A stretch of 64,000 nt of DNA from Stenotrophomonas maltophilia. Lineage in GTDB: Bacteria > Pseudomonadota > Gammaproteobacteria > Xanthomonadales > Xanthomonadaceae. The notes below the pieces were generated by a model, which made no database searches, had not been told where the DNA came from, and worked only from the letters and a program-made list of their open reading frames with translations. Position 1 is the first letter of the stretch. Every line of letters starts with the position of its first letter. A program made the translations under genes and the position numbers. Where the stretch lies: assembly GCA_002435595.1 (NCBI GenBank), contig DJBL01000004.1:27162-91161 (forward strand), in the 5' to 3' direction. This document shows positions 34,495 through 43,013 of the stretch, piece after piece.

Positions 34495-37400
34495 TCAGCC
34501 TTCGCTGGTCCTGGCCTCGTCCGGCTTCACCCGGAACCACGCCGCATACAGGGCCGGCAGGAACACCAGGGTCAGCACGGTACCGACGATCAGGCCGCCC
34601 ATGATCGAGATCGCCATCGAGCCGTAGAAGGCACTGCGCGACAGCGGGATCATCGCCAGCACCGCAGCCAGCGCGGTCAGCACGATCGGGCGGAAGCGGC
34701 GCACGGTGGCGTCGATGATCGCGTGCCAGCGGTCGTGCCCGGCATCGATGTCCTGCTGGATCTGGTCGATCAGGATCACCGAGTTGCGCATGATCATGCC
34801 GGCCAGCGCGATCGTCCCCAGCAGCGCCACGAAGCCGAACGGCGCGCGGAACAACAGCAGGAACAGGGTCGCGCCGATGATGCCCAGCGGCGCGGTGACC
34901 AGCACCATCGCCGCACGCGAGAAGCTGCGCAGCTGGAGCATCAGCAACGTGGCCACCACGATCAGGAACAGCGGCATGCCGGCCTTGATCGAATCCTGGC
35001 CGCGGGTGGAATCCTCCACCGTACCGCCGGTTTCAAGCAGGTAGCCGGACGGCAGTCCGGCACGGATCTCCGCCAGCGTCGGCAGGATCTGCTGCACCAC
35101 GTCCAGCGGCTGCTTAGCGTCGGCGATGTCGGCGCGTACGGTCACCGTCGGCAGGCGGTTGCGGTGCCAGATGATGCCGTCCTCGAACACGTACTCCAGG
35201 CGCGCCACCTGCGACAGCGTCACCGAGGTGCCGCTGGCGGTGGGGATGGCCAGGCTGCCCAGCATGTCCAGCCGCACACGTTCATTGTCCGGGCCACGCA
35301 GCAGCATTTCGATCAGGCGGTTGCCCTCCCGGTAGGTGCTCACGCTCATGCCCGACAACGAGGTGCCCAGCAGCTGGCTCACCTGCGCGCTGCTCACGCC
35401 CAGGGCGCGTGCGCGGTCCTGGTCGATCACCAGCCGCACCACTTTGCTCGGCTCGCTCCAGTCCAGGTTGACGTTCATCACGTGCGGGTTTGCGCGGACC
35501 TTGGCTTCCACCTGCCGGGCAATGGCCTGGACCTGCTCGATATGCTCGCCGGAAACGCGCATCTGCACCGGGTAGCCGACCGGCGGGCCGTTCTCCAGAC
35601 GGGTCACGCGCATCTGCACGTCCGGGAACTGCGGAATCACCTCCTTGAGCAGCCAGTCGCGGGTCGCCTCGCGTGCCTTGGCATTCTCGGTCAGCACCAC
35701 GAACTGCGAGAAATTGGTGGCCGGCAGCTGCTGGTCCAACGGCAGGTAGAAGCGCGGCGAGCCGGTGCCCACGTAGGCCACGAAGTTGCTGATGCCCTCG
35801 CGGCCCTTGAGCAGCGTTTCCAGCTTGGTCGCCTGGGCCTGGGTCGCCTGCAACGAAGCCCCCTCGGCCAGTTCGATGTCCACCATCAGTTCCGGGCGGG
35901 TCGAATCCGGGAAGAACTGCTGGGGCACGAAGCGGAAGATCAGCAGCGAGAACACGAACAGCGCGGCGGTGGCGGCGATCACCCACCAGCGATGGCGCAG
36001 GCACACGTCGAGGAAACCGCGGAAGCGCACGTAGAACGGACGCTGGTACGGATCGTGGTCGTGCGCATGCACCTTCGGCGCGATCCAGCGCGCGAACGCG
36101 GGATGGCGGTCGGCCCACCGGAGGCGGCGGGCGTGCCAGCGCCCTGCCAGGCTGTCCGGCTTGGGCGGCTGCGGGTTGAACAGGTCCGGCAACATTTTGT
36201 CGCCCAGGTACGGAATGAACAGCACGGCGGCGATCCACGACACCACCAGCGCGATGGTCACCACCTGGAACAGCGAGCGGGTGTATTCGCCGGTACTGGA
36301 GGCGGCCGTGGCGATCGGCAGGAAGCCGGCGGCGGTGATCAGCGTGCCGGTCAGCATCGGGAACGCGGTCGATTCCCAGGCGAAGCTGGCCGCGCGCAGG
36401 CGGTCGTAGCCCTGCTCCATCTTGGTGGCCATCATCTCCACGGCGATGATCGCATCGTCCACCAGCAGGCCCAGCGCCAGCACCAGCGCGCCCAGGGAAA
36501 TCTTGTGCAGGCCGATGTCGAAGTAGTGCATGACGAAGAACGTCATCGCCAGCACCAGCGGAATGGTCACGCCCACCACCAGGCCGGTGCGCAGGCCGAG
36601 CGAGAAGAAGCTCACCAGCAGCACGATCACCACCGCTTCGGTCAGCACCTGCACGAACTCGCCGACGGACTCCTCCACCGCGTGCGGCTGGTCGGAGACC
36701 TTGCGCAGCTGCATGCCGGCCGGCAGGGTCTTCTGCAACCGTTCGAACTCGGCATCCAGGGTACTACCGAGCTTGAGGATGTCGCCGCCGTCTTTCATCG
36801 CCACGGCGATGCCGATCGCATCTTGCCCCATGAAGCGCATCTTCGGCGATGCCGGATCGGCAAACCCGCGTTTGATCTCGGCAATGTCGCCCAGATGCAC
36901 GGTGCGGTCACCGGCCTGGATCGGGAAGCGGCGGATGTCCTCCACGCTCTGGAACTGACCGGTGACGCGCAGCTGCACCCGGTCGGTCGGGGTTTCAAAG
37001 AAGCTGGTGGCGGCAATCGCATTCTGGTCGGCCAACGCCTGCTGCACCTGCTGCAACGACACGCCCAACGTGGCCAGCTTGGTGTTGGACAGCTCGATCC
37101 AGACCTTCTCGTCCTGCAGGCCCTCCAGCTCGATCTTGCCCACATCGGGTACGCGCTGCAGTTCCAGCTGGATGCGGTCGGCGTAGTCGCGCATCACCGC
37201 GTAGTCGAAGCCCTGCCCGGTCAAGGCGTAGATGTTGCCGAAGGTGTCGCCGAACTCGTCGTTGAAGAACGGGCCGACGATTTCCCGCGGCAGGGTCGGC
37301 TTGATGTCGCCCACGCGCTTGCGCACCTGGTACCAGAGGTCGGGAATCGCCTTGGAACGCAGGCTGTCACGGGCCACGAAGATCACCTGCGATTCGCCCG

Positions 37401-37665
37401 GGCGCGAGTAGGAGCGGATGAACTCGTACTGCCCGGTGTTCAGCAGCGCCTTTTCGATCGGCTCGGTGACCTGGCGGGAGACCTGTTCGGCGGTCGCGCC
37501 GGGCCACATCGTGCGCACCACCATCACTTTGAAGGTGAACGGCGGATCTTCGGACTGGCCCAGGTGCTTGTACGACCACGCACCGATGATCGCAAAGGCC
37601 AGCATCGCAAACAGCACCAGGGGCCGGTTGCCCAGCGCCCATTCGGAGAGGTTGAAGCGGCGCAC
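34495..37665 (-). CDS. RND multidrug/organic-compound efflux transporter, inner-membrane pump
   Basis: A 1056-residue HAE1-type RND protein with 12 helices and two large periplasmic loops. TM4 carries the proton-relay pair in LGLLVDDAIIAVEMM; other family features are GATAEQVSRQVTEPIEKAL in the first loop and LIDQIQQDIDAGHDR near TM10-11. The start is GTG 37665, 4 bases past the adaptor stop, so the two genes form one transcription unit. Divergent tetR is the likely regulator. No outer-membrane factor is in the operon; tolC about 1.6 kb away on the other strand could serve. I cannot assign it to a named pump. Confidence 0.94.
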   Translation of the reverse strand: MRRFNLSEWALGNRPLVLFAMLAFAIIGAWSYKHLGQSEDPPFTFKVMVVRTMWPGATAEQVSRQVTEPIEKALLNTGQYEFIRSYSRPGESQVIFVARDSLRSKAIPDLWYQVRKRVGDIKPTLPREIVGPFFNDEFGDTFGNIYALTGQGFDYAVMRDYADRIQLELQRVPDVGKIELEGLQDEKVWIELSNTKLATLGVSLQQVQQALADQNAIAATSFFETPTDRVQLRVTGQFQSVEDIRRFPIQAGDRTVHLGDIAEIKRGFADPASPKMRFMGQDAIGIAVAMKDGGDILKLGSTLDAEFERLQKTLPAGMQLRKVSDQPHAVEESVGEFVQVLTEAVVIVLLVSFFSLGLRTGLVVGVTIPLVLAMTFFVMHYFDIGLHKISLGALVLALGLLVDDAIIAVEMMATKMEQGYDRLRAASFAWESTAFPMLTGTLITAAGFLPIATAASSTGEYTRSLFQVVTIALVVSWIAAVLFIPYLGDKMLPDLFNPQPPKPDSLAGRWHARRLRWADRHPAFARWIAPKVHAHDHDPYQRPFYVRFRGFLDVCLRHRWWVIAATAALFVFSLLIFRFVPQQFFPDSTRPELMVDIELAEGASLQATQAQATKLETLLKGREGISNFVAYVGTGSPRFYLPLDQQLPATNFSQFVVLTENAKAREATRDWLLKEVIPQFPDVQMRVTRLENGPPVGYPVQMRVSGEHIEQVQAIARQVEAKVRANPHVMNVNLDWSEPSKVVRLVIDQDRARALGVSSAQVSQLLGTSLSGMSVSTYREGNRLIEMLLRGPDNERVRLDMLGSLAIPTASGTSVTLSQVARLEYVFEDGIIWHRNRLPTVTVRADIADAKQPLDVVQQILPTLAEIRAGLPSGYLLETGGTVEDSTRGQDSIKAGMPLFLIVVATLLMLQLRSFSRAAMVLVTAPLGIIGATLFLLLFRAPFGFVALLGTIALAGMIMRNSVILIDQIQQDIDAGHDRWHAIIDATVRRFRPIVLTALAAVLAMIPLSRSAFYGSMAISIMGGLIVGTVLTLVFLPALYAAWFRVKPDEARTSEG

Positions 37666-37668
37666 GGC

Positions 37669-38802
37669 TCAGTGCCCCTTGCCGTCGGCAGCGGCCCGCG
37701 TTGCCGCCGGTGCCCGCACCGGGCGGTTCTGGCGATCGACCGGGGTCACCACCTGGCCTTCGCGCAGCAGGTGGCCACCGGCGGCGACCACCCAGTCGTT
37801 GCCGGTGACCCCCGACAGCACCGGCACGGCGTCGGGGCCGTACGCCCCCACGGTCACCGGGGTGGCCTTGAGCGCGCCATTGGCCGGGTTCACCACCCAC
37901 ACACTGGCCTTGCCGTCGGCACCGCGCAGCACCGCCGCCAGCGGCAGCTGCAGCGTGCCGCTGCGGCCGGCGGTGGCGAACACGCGTGCGCTCTGGCCCA
38001 GTTCCACCTCGCTCAGCGCTTCGGGCGCCAGGCTCACGCGGGTGGCATAGGTCCGCGCCTGGGCGTCGGCCGCCGGGGCGATCTCGCGGATCGTGCCGGG
38101 TAGCAGTTGGCCAGGACGGTTCCACAGCTCCACCTGCACCTGCTGGCCCACCTGGTAATCACGGATGGTGCTTTCCGGCAGCGCGATCAGCACCTCGCGA
38201 CCGCCATCGGCGGCCAGGGTGAACACCGTCTGCCCGGCCGCCACCACCTGCCCGGCTTCGGCCTGGCGGGTGGCGATCACGCCGTCGGCCGGCGCGCGCA
38301 GCTGCGCATACCCGGCCTGGTTGCGGGCCACGGCCAGGTTGGCGCGGGCGGCGTTGGCCTGCCCCTGCGCCGCCTTGAAGGCGGCAGTCTGCTGGTCCAG
38401 CGCCGAGCGGCTCACCAGCTGGTCCTCGGCCAGCGTGGCGTAGCGCTTCTGGTCGTCGCGGGCGCGCACCAGGTCCGCTTCGGCCGCGGCCAGCTGGGCC
38501 TGCGAGGCAGCGGCCTGCGAGGCGTAGTCGGCCGCGTCCAGTTCGGCCAGCAACTGGCCGCGGGTGACGCGCTGGCCGGCATCGACATGGCGCTTGACCA
38601 GATTGCCCCCAACCCGGAACGACAGCGGGCTTTCCTGGCGCGCGTGCACCTCGCCGGGATACGCGGCGGCCTCCTGGCCGGCCACGGTGCCCGGATGCAC
38701 CACCAGTACGGGGATCGCCGCCGCCGGCGCGGCCTCCTGCCTGCCACAGGCCGCCAGCATCACCAGCAGCACACCACCGCCCACCCAACGCATGATTTTC
38801 AT
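37669..38802 (-). CDS. RND periplasmic adaptor (membrane fusion) lipoprotein
   Basis: A 377-residue adaptor linking the pump to the outer-membrane channel. It has a lipoprotein signal with lipobox LAAC (Cys19). The barrel-sandwich halves are FRVGGNLVKRHVDAGQRVTRGQLLAELD and LRAPADGVIATRQAEAGQVVAAG, with the alpha-hairpin between (QAQLAAAEADLVRARDDQKRYATL...). Start at 38802, or Met three codons later. It precedes the pump gene with 3 bases between. Confidence 0.93.
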   Translation of the reverse strand: MKIMRWVGGGVLLVMLAACGRQEAAPAAAIPVLVVHPGTVAGQEAAAYPGEVHARQESPLSFRVGGNLVKRHVDAGQRVTRGQLLAELDAADYASQAAASQAQLAAAEADLVRARDDQKRYATLAEDQLVSRSALDQQTAAFKAAQGQANAARANLAVARNQAGYAQLRAPADGVIATRQAEAGQVVAAGQTVFTLAADGGREVLIALPESTIRDYQVGQQVQVELWNRPGQLLPGTIREIAPAADAQARTYATRVSLAPEALSEVELGQSARVFATAGRSGTLQLPLAAVLRGADGKASVWVVNPANGALKATPVTVGAYGPDAVPVLSGVTGNDWVVAAGGHLLREGQVVTPVDRQNRPVRAPAATRAAADGKGH

Positions 38803-38866
38803 GAGGCACAGGACCTGAAAGGGAATCCGGAAAAACGCGCCGGCAACATACTGTTCCAGCACGGCT

Positions 38867-38917
38867 AATATTGAACCATCCGGTATAGTATAAATATCGA
38901 ACCGATTGGTCTAGTAT
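38867..38917. promoter_or_regulatory. Two TetR-type operators between adaptor gene and tetR
   Basis: Two near-identical segments spaced 26 bp apart (ATATTGAACCATCCGGTATAGTA- and ATATCGAACCGATTGGTCTAGTA-like) each contain the palindrome core ACC-N4-GGT, at 38875-38884 and 38901-38910. The second is followed by a -10-like TAGTAT (38912-38917), only 8 bases before the tetR ATG. The first has TATAGT beside it. This placement would let one repressor shut both divergent promoters and its own. Confidence 0.65.
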
Positions 38918-38924
38918 TGTTTGA

Positions 38925-39596
38925 ATGACCGATCCGACCTCTCCCGTTGTGCCCGCAAAGCCGGCCGCCAAGGCGTCCGGACCAGGGCGCCCGAAGGACC
39001 TGGGCAAGCGTGCGGCGATCCTTGAAGCGGCCAAGTCGCTGTTCGTCGAGCAGGGTTACAACGGCGTCAGCATGGACAGCATTGCCGCCCAGGCAGGCGT
39101 CTCGAAGTTGACCGTTTACAGCCATTTCGGCGACAAAGAGACCCTGTTCACCGAAGCTGTCAAGTCCACCTGCACCGCGATGCTGCCCGATGCGCTGTTC
39201 GTCACCGATGCCGAAGGGCCGTTGCGCGACCAGTTGCAGGGGATCGGCCTGGCGTTCTTCACCATGATCACCTCCGCCGAGGCGGTGGCGGTGCAGCGGG
39301 TGATGATGGCCCCGGAGACCGACGACCGGCTGCGCGAGATGTTCTGGGTGGCCGGCCCGCAGCGCACCACCGATGCCCTGGCCGAGTTCCTGCGTGCCCG
39401 GGTGGCGCGTGGCGAGCTGGAGATCGACGACTGCCAGACCGCCGCCCTGCAGCTGATGACGCTGCTCAAAGGCGAGCTGCATACGCATATGATGTGCGGG
39501 CTGCGACCGACCCCGGCCGACTGCGATGCCAACGCCCACGTGGGCGCCAGCGTCGACTTCTTCCTGAGGGCGTACGCGCCGCGCCCACCGGCGTGA
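38925..39596 (+). CDS. TetR-family repressor of the RND operon
   Basis: A 223-residue regulator. The N-terminal helix-turn-helix spans about residues 26-72 (RAAILEAAKSLFVEQGYNGVSMDSIAAQAGVSKLTVYSHFGDKETLF, motif broken here for reference only at its ends GVSMDSIAAQAGVSK). The C-terminal ligand domain ends with a tetR_C-like LRARVARGELEIDD ... VDFFLRAYAP. It is divergent from the adaptor/pump operon and shares the double operator, so it likely represses both. The ATG is only 8 bases from a -10-like box, suggesting a leaderless mRNA. A hairpin (39613-39635) follows the gene. Confidence 0.92.
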   Translation: MTDPTSPVVPAKPAAKASGPGRPKDLGKRAAILEAAKSLFVEQGYNGVSMDSIAAQAGVSKLTVYSHFGDKETLFTEAVKSTCTAMLPDALFVTDAEGPLRDQLQGIGLAFFTMITSAEAVAVQRVMMAPETDDRLREMFWVAGPQRTTDALAEFLRARVARGELEIDDCQTAALQLMTLLKGELHTHMMCGLRPTPADCDANAHVGASVDFFLRAYAPRPPA

Positions 39597-39734
39597 CATC
39601 AACATGAATGGACCGGAGGTCGCGGTGACTTCCGGCACTGCGACCCCGGCGCGACGGCAGCGATGCTCTCAGCGCGCCGCCGGCTCCCGGCACCGGTAAA
39701 ATGGCCGGCCCACTGCGCTGGAACTAGAAACCTC

Positions 39735-40382
39735 ATGACGATCGATTACTCCCACGCCCGCGAACTGATGGTCGAACAGCAGATCCGTCCCTGGGACGTG
39801 CTGGAGATCCGCGTGCTCGATGTACTGGCACGCCTGCCGCGCGAAGCGTTCGTCGCTGAATCGCACAAGGCCCTGGCCTACGCCGACATCGAACTGCCGC
39901 TGGGCTTCGGGCAGAAGATGATGAAGCCGGTCATCGAAGGCCGCACCCTGCAGGCGCTGGATCTGCAGCCGGGCGAGGAAGTGCTGGAGATCGGTACCGG
40001 CAGCGGTTTCCTGAGCGCCTGCATGGGCGAGCTGGCCCGCGAAGTGCTGAGCTTGGAAATCCAGCCGGAACTGGCCGCTGCCGCGCGTGCGCGCCTGGAT
40101 GCCGCCGGCCTGGGCAACAACGTGCGGATCGAAACCGCCGATGCGCTGAGCTGGGACACCGACCGCCGCTTCGACGCGATCTGCGTGACTGCCGCGGTGG
40201 ACACCATCCCGTCACGTTTCACCCAGTGGCTGCGTCCGGGTGGCCGCCTGTTCGTGATCCGCGGCCACTCGCCGGTCATGGAAGCGGTGCTCATCAAGGC
40301 CGACGGCAGCACCGAGTCGCTGTTCGAAACCGATATCGATTACCTGCGCGGTGCCGCTCCGGCGCCCCAGTTCCAACTCTGA
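39735..40382 (+). CDS. pcm: Protein-L-isoaspartate O-methyltransferase family protein
   Basis: A 216-residue cytoplasmic enzyme that methylates abnormal isoaspartyl residues to start repair. Family features: MVEQQIRPWDVLEIRVLDVLARLPREAFV, the GFGQKMMKPVIEG stretch in place of the usual TISQP, and SAM motif VLEIGTGSGFLSACMG. The missing canonical substrate-loop sequence makes protein repair activity likely but not certain. Start at ATG 39735. tolC begins 16 bases after its stop, so the two may be co-transcribed. Confidence 0.8.
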   Translation: MTIDYSHARELMVEQQIRPWDVLEIRVLDVLARLPREAFVAESHKALAYADIELPLGFGQKMMKPVIEGRTLQALDLQPGEEVLEIGTGSGFLSACMGELAREVLSLEIQPELAAAARARLDAAGLGNNVRIETADALSWDTDRRFDAICVTAAVDTIPSRFTQWLRPGGRLFVIRGHSPVMEAVLIKADGSTESLFETDIDYLRGAAPAPQFQL

Positions 40383-40398
40383 GTCCAAGGAAGCCGCA

Positions 40399-41760
40399 AT
40401 GATCCGCCGATCCCTCGCTATTGCGCTGGCCGCCGCACTGCTGCCGATGACCGCCTCCGCCGCCGACCTGCTGCAGGTCTACGAAATGGCGCGCAATGGC
40501 GATCCGCAGCTGTCCGCCGCCGAGTCGACCCGCCTGTACGACAAGGAAGGCGCGGTGCAGGCGCGTGCCGCGCTGCTGCCCCAGCTCAATGGTGAGGCCT
40601 CGCTCAACCGGACCCGCACCGCGCCGGATTACGATGTGAGCTCGCAGTCGTTCACCTCCAAGAGCCGCAGCTACACCATCAACGGCAGCCAGACGCTGTT
40701 CAACTTCACCCAGTTCGCCAACCTGCGTTCGCAGCGCGACCTGAGCAAAGCCGCCGACTTCACCCTGGATTCTGCCAACGACAGCCTGATCGTGCGCACC
40801 TCGGCGGCGTACTTCAACGTGCTGGTGGCGATCGAATCGCTGACCGCCGCACAGACCAACGAAGCGGCGGCCAAGAAGCAGTTCGACTTCGCCGACAAGC
40901 GCCTGGAAGTGGGCCTGGCCCCGATCACCGACGTGCATGAAGCGCGCGCCCAGTACGACCAGGCCCGCGCCAACACCATCGTTGCCCAGAACACCCTGGC
41001 CGACAGCTACCAGGCGCTGACCGAGTTGACCGGCCAGCCGGTGGCCGACCTGCGCGCCCTGCCCGCCGACTTCCGTCCGGAACTGCCGGCCAAGTACGCC
41101 AGCATCGACCAGCTGGTCGGTGAAGCCGTGGCGCAGAACCCGGCGCTGAAGGCGCAGGAACTGAAGGTCAGCGCCGCCGAATCGGGCGTGTCGGCCGCAC
41201 GCGGTGGCCACTACCCGACCCTGTCGCTGGGTGCCAGCGCCGGCAAGTCGGCCAGCTGGGGCGACGTGGTCGGCAGCGGCAGCAGCTTCAGCCCCGACCG
41301 CCGCACCAACAGCGTCGGCCTGACCCTGAGCGTGCCGATCTTCTCCGGCGGCGCCACCCAGTCCGGCGTGCGCCAGGCCCTGGCCCAGCGCGACATCGCC
41401 CAGGACGGCTACGAGCAGCAGAAGCGCGCCCTGGATCGCAACACCCGCAACGCCTACCAGGTGCTGGTGGCCGGCATCAGCGAAGTGGAAGCCCGTCGCC
41501 TGGCCGTGGTCTCGGCACAGAGCGCCTACGACGCCTCGCAGGTTGGCCTGGAAGTGGGTACCCGCACCGTGCTGGACGTGATCCAGAACCAGCGCATCCT
41601 GTTCTCGGCCCAGCTGGACTACGCCAACGCGCGCTACACCTTCCTGCAGAACCGCCTGCAGCTGGGCCAGGCCGTGGGCACGCTGGACATCGCCGAACTG
41701 CAGGACATCAACCGCCTGCTGACCCAGGCCGCAGCGACGCCGAGCACCCAGGTGAACTGA
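40399..41760 (+). CDS. tolC: TolC-family outer-membrane efflux channel
   Basis: A 453-residue outer-membrane protein with a signal peptide (MIRRSLAIALAAALLPMTASA|ADLLQVYEMA). The two repeats of the TolC fold are visible (N-terminal LLQVYEMARNGDPQLSAAEST ..., C-terminal PALKAQELKVSAAESGVSAARGG), with coiled-coil stretches AAAKKQFDFADKRLEVGLAPITDV and ARRLAVVSAQSAYDASQVGLEVGTRT (shown in part). It forms the exit duct for tripartite pumps and type I secretion. It lies near the RND genes but not in their operon. A strong terminator follows. Confidence 0.94.
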   Translation: MIRRSLAIALAAALLPMTASAADLLQVYEMARNGDPQLSAAESTRLYDKEGAVQARAALLPQLNGEASLNRTRTAPDYDVSSQSFTSKSRSYTINGSQTLFNFTQFANLRSQRDLSKAADFTLDSANDSLIVRTSAAYFNVLVAIESLTAAQTNEAAAKKQFDFADKRLEVGLAPITDVHEARAQYDQARANTIVAQNTLADSYQALTELTGQPVADLRALPADFRPELPAKYASIDQLVGEAVAQNPALKAQELKVSAAESGVSAARGGHYPTLSLGASAGKSASWGDVVGSGSSFSPDRRTNSVGLTLSVPIFSGGATQSGVRQALAQRDIAQDGYEQQKRALDRNTRNAYQVLVAGISEVEARRLAVVSAQSAYDASQVGLEVGTRTVLDVIQNQRILFSAQLDYANARYTFLQNRLQLGQAVGTLDIAELQDINRLLTQAAATPSTQVN

Positions 41761-41783
41761 GTCCGGCGCAGCGCGCGACCCGG

Positions 41784-41815
41784 AAAAACCACCCGCATGC
41801 GGGTGGTTTTTTTTT
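41784..41815 (+). terminator. Intrinsic terminator of tolC
   Basis: A perfect palindrome AAAACCACCCGC-ATGCGGGTGGTTTT followed by at least nine T residues in total, 24 bases after the tolC stop. From here to 42223 (about 400 bp) I find no gene; the only marked motif is the palindrome ATACCTTGGTAT at 41936-41947. Confidence 0.95.
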
Positions 41816-42223
41816 GCGCCGTCGTGCGCCACCCAGGCCACTCACGTCAGCGCGGATCGCCCGGCGCACCCGCTGCGTTCCGGGCCGGATTGGCCCCTCG
41901 CAGGGTTTCCGGGCGTGGCGCGGCATAGCGCCGCGATACCTTGGTATAGACGGCCCGAATGCGCTTGACCCCACGTTCCGCACGCTCTAACGTCCGCCCC
42001 CGCACCCCCTGCCCCCGCCCAGAGACCCCTCCTTGGACAGTCACAGTCGACCGCGTTGCTGCTCCTGAGCCGACGGACCCGCTGACCAAGGTTGGCTCCG
42101 TCCGCACAGGACGGGGCTTGCCCGCGCATCGCCTGATGCGCCCGCCTCGCATCACCCGCATCGCCGTTTCCAACGACCCCGACGAGGGTGCCGCTGGCGT
42201 TTCCGCTTGCCTGGAGATTGCCC

Positions 42224-42892
42224 ATGCACCATTGCCGTGTACTGGTCCCGCTGTTGTTGAGCGCGGCCGTGCTTCCCTTCGCTACCCGCGCCGCCGCCAG
42301 CCTGCTGGTGGACGATGCCGGCATCACCGATGCCCGCCAGTGCCAGCTGGAAAGCTGGGTGCGCCAGACCCGCCACGGCCAGGAATGGACCGCGGTACCG
42401 GCCTGCACCGTGGCCGATACCGAATGGTCGCTCGGCCTGACCCGCCTGCCAGGGCAGCCCGCCACGCAGTGGGCGGTCGGCGCCAAACGGGTGCTGGTGG
42501 CACAGGTGCAGCGACGCTGGGGCCTGGCCGCCAGCGCCGGCCTCGGCGGCACTGCGCACCGTCCGCGCAGCAATGACTGGACCCTCACGGTTCCGCTGAC
42601 CATCGCGCTGGATGCGCAGCACCGGGGGCAGCTGCACCTCAATCTGGGGTGGGCCCACCACGCGCATGTGCAGGGCCGCACCCACGGCGCCGGCATCGAG
42701 GTCGCGCTGCACCGCCACTGGTCACTGCTGGCCGACAGCGCGCGCGATGCAGACCGTCAACGCAGCAGCCAGCTCGGCCTGCGCCGGGGGCTGTGGCCGG
42801 GCGCCAGCGTGGACCTGCTCGCCGGGCAGGTGCATCACCAGCGTGACACGCGCTGGTTGACCCTCGGTTTCAATCTGGCCGCCCTGCCCTGA
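42224..42892 (+). CDS. Predicted small outer-membrane beta-barrel protein, unknown function
   Basis: A 222-residue protein with a signal peptide (HHCRVLVPLLLSAAVLPFATRAAA). The mature protein has alternating short amphipathic strands (RWGLAASAGLGG, WTLTVPLTIALD, GQLHLNLGWAHHAHV, GIEVALHRHWSLLADS, RDTRWLTLGFNLAALP), the look of a small outer-membrane barrel. Two cysteines lie near the N-terminus (ARQCQLE, PACTVAD). Start at ATG 42224 follows TGGAGATTG. I do not recognise the family. It precedes mgtE by 121 bases on the same strand. Confidence 0.6.
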   Translation: MHHCRVLVPLLLSAAVLPFATRAAASLLVDDAGITDARQCQLESWVRQTRHGQEWTAVPACTVADTEWSLGLTRLPGQPATQWAVGAKRVLVAQVQRRWGLAASAGLGGTAHRPRSNDWTLTVPLTIALDAQHRGQLHLNLGWAHHAHVQGRTHGAGIEVALHRHWSLLADSARDADRQRSSQLGLRRGLWPGASVDLLAGQVHHQRDTRWLTLGFNLAALP

Positions 42893-43013
42893 GCCGCTGC
42901 TGCGTGCGCCGCCTGTCGCACCGCGTCGCATCGCCCGCCCTCTGCCCCGCCGCGCGCGCGTCGTATCCGAGGCCTGCTGCGGCCTGCGCCACCGTTACCT
43001 GCTGGAGAACCCC

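Noticed and set aside
34408..38103. 1231-codon plus-strand frame opposite the RND genes
   Set aside because: Shadow frame; His/Gln/Arg-rich and antisense to a clear RND pump and adaptor.
38803..38924. A transposon end between the adaptor and tetR genes
   Set aside because: The repeats are two direct 26-bp operator copies fitted to divergent promoters; no target-site duplication or transposase.
41816..42223. A gene in the 400-bp gap after tolC
   Set aside because: Short open frames on both strands are proline/arginine-rich, without ribosome site or recognisable pattern.
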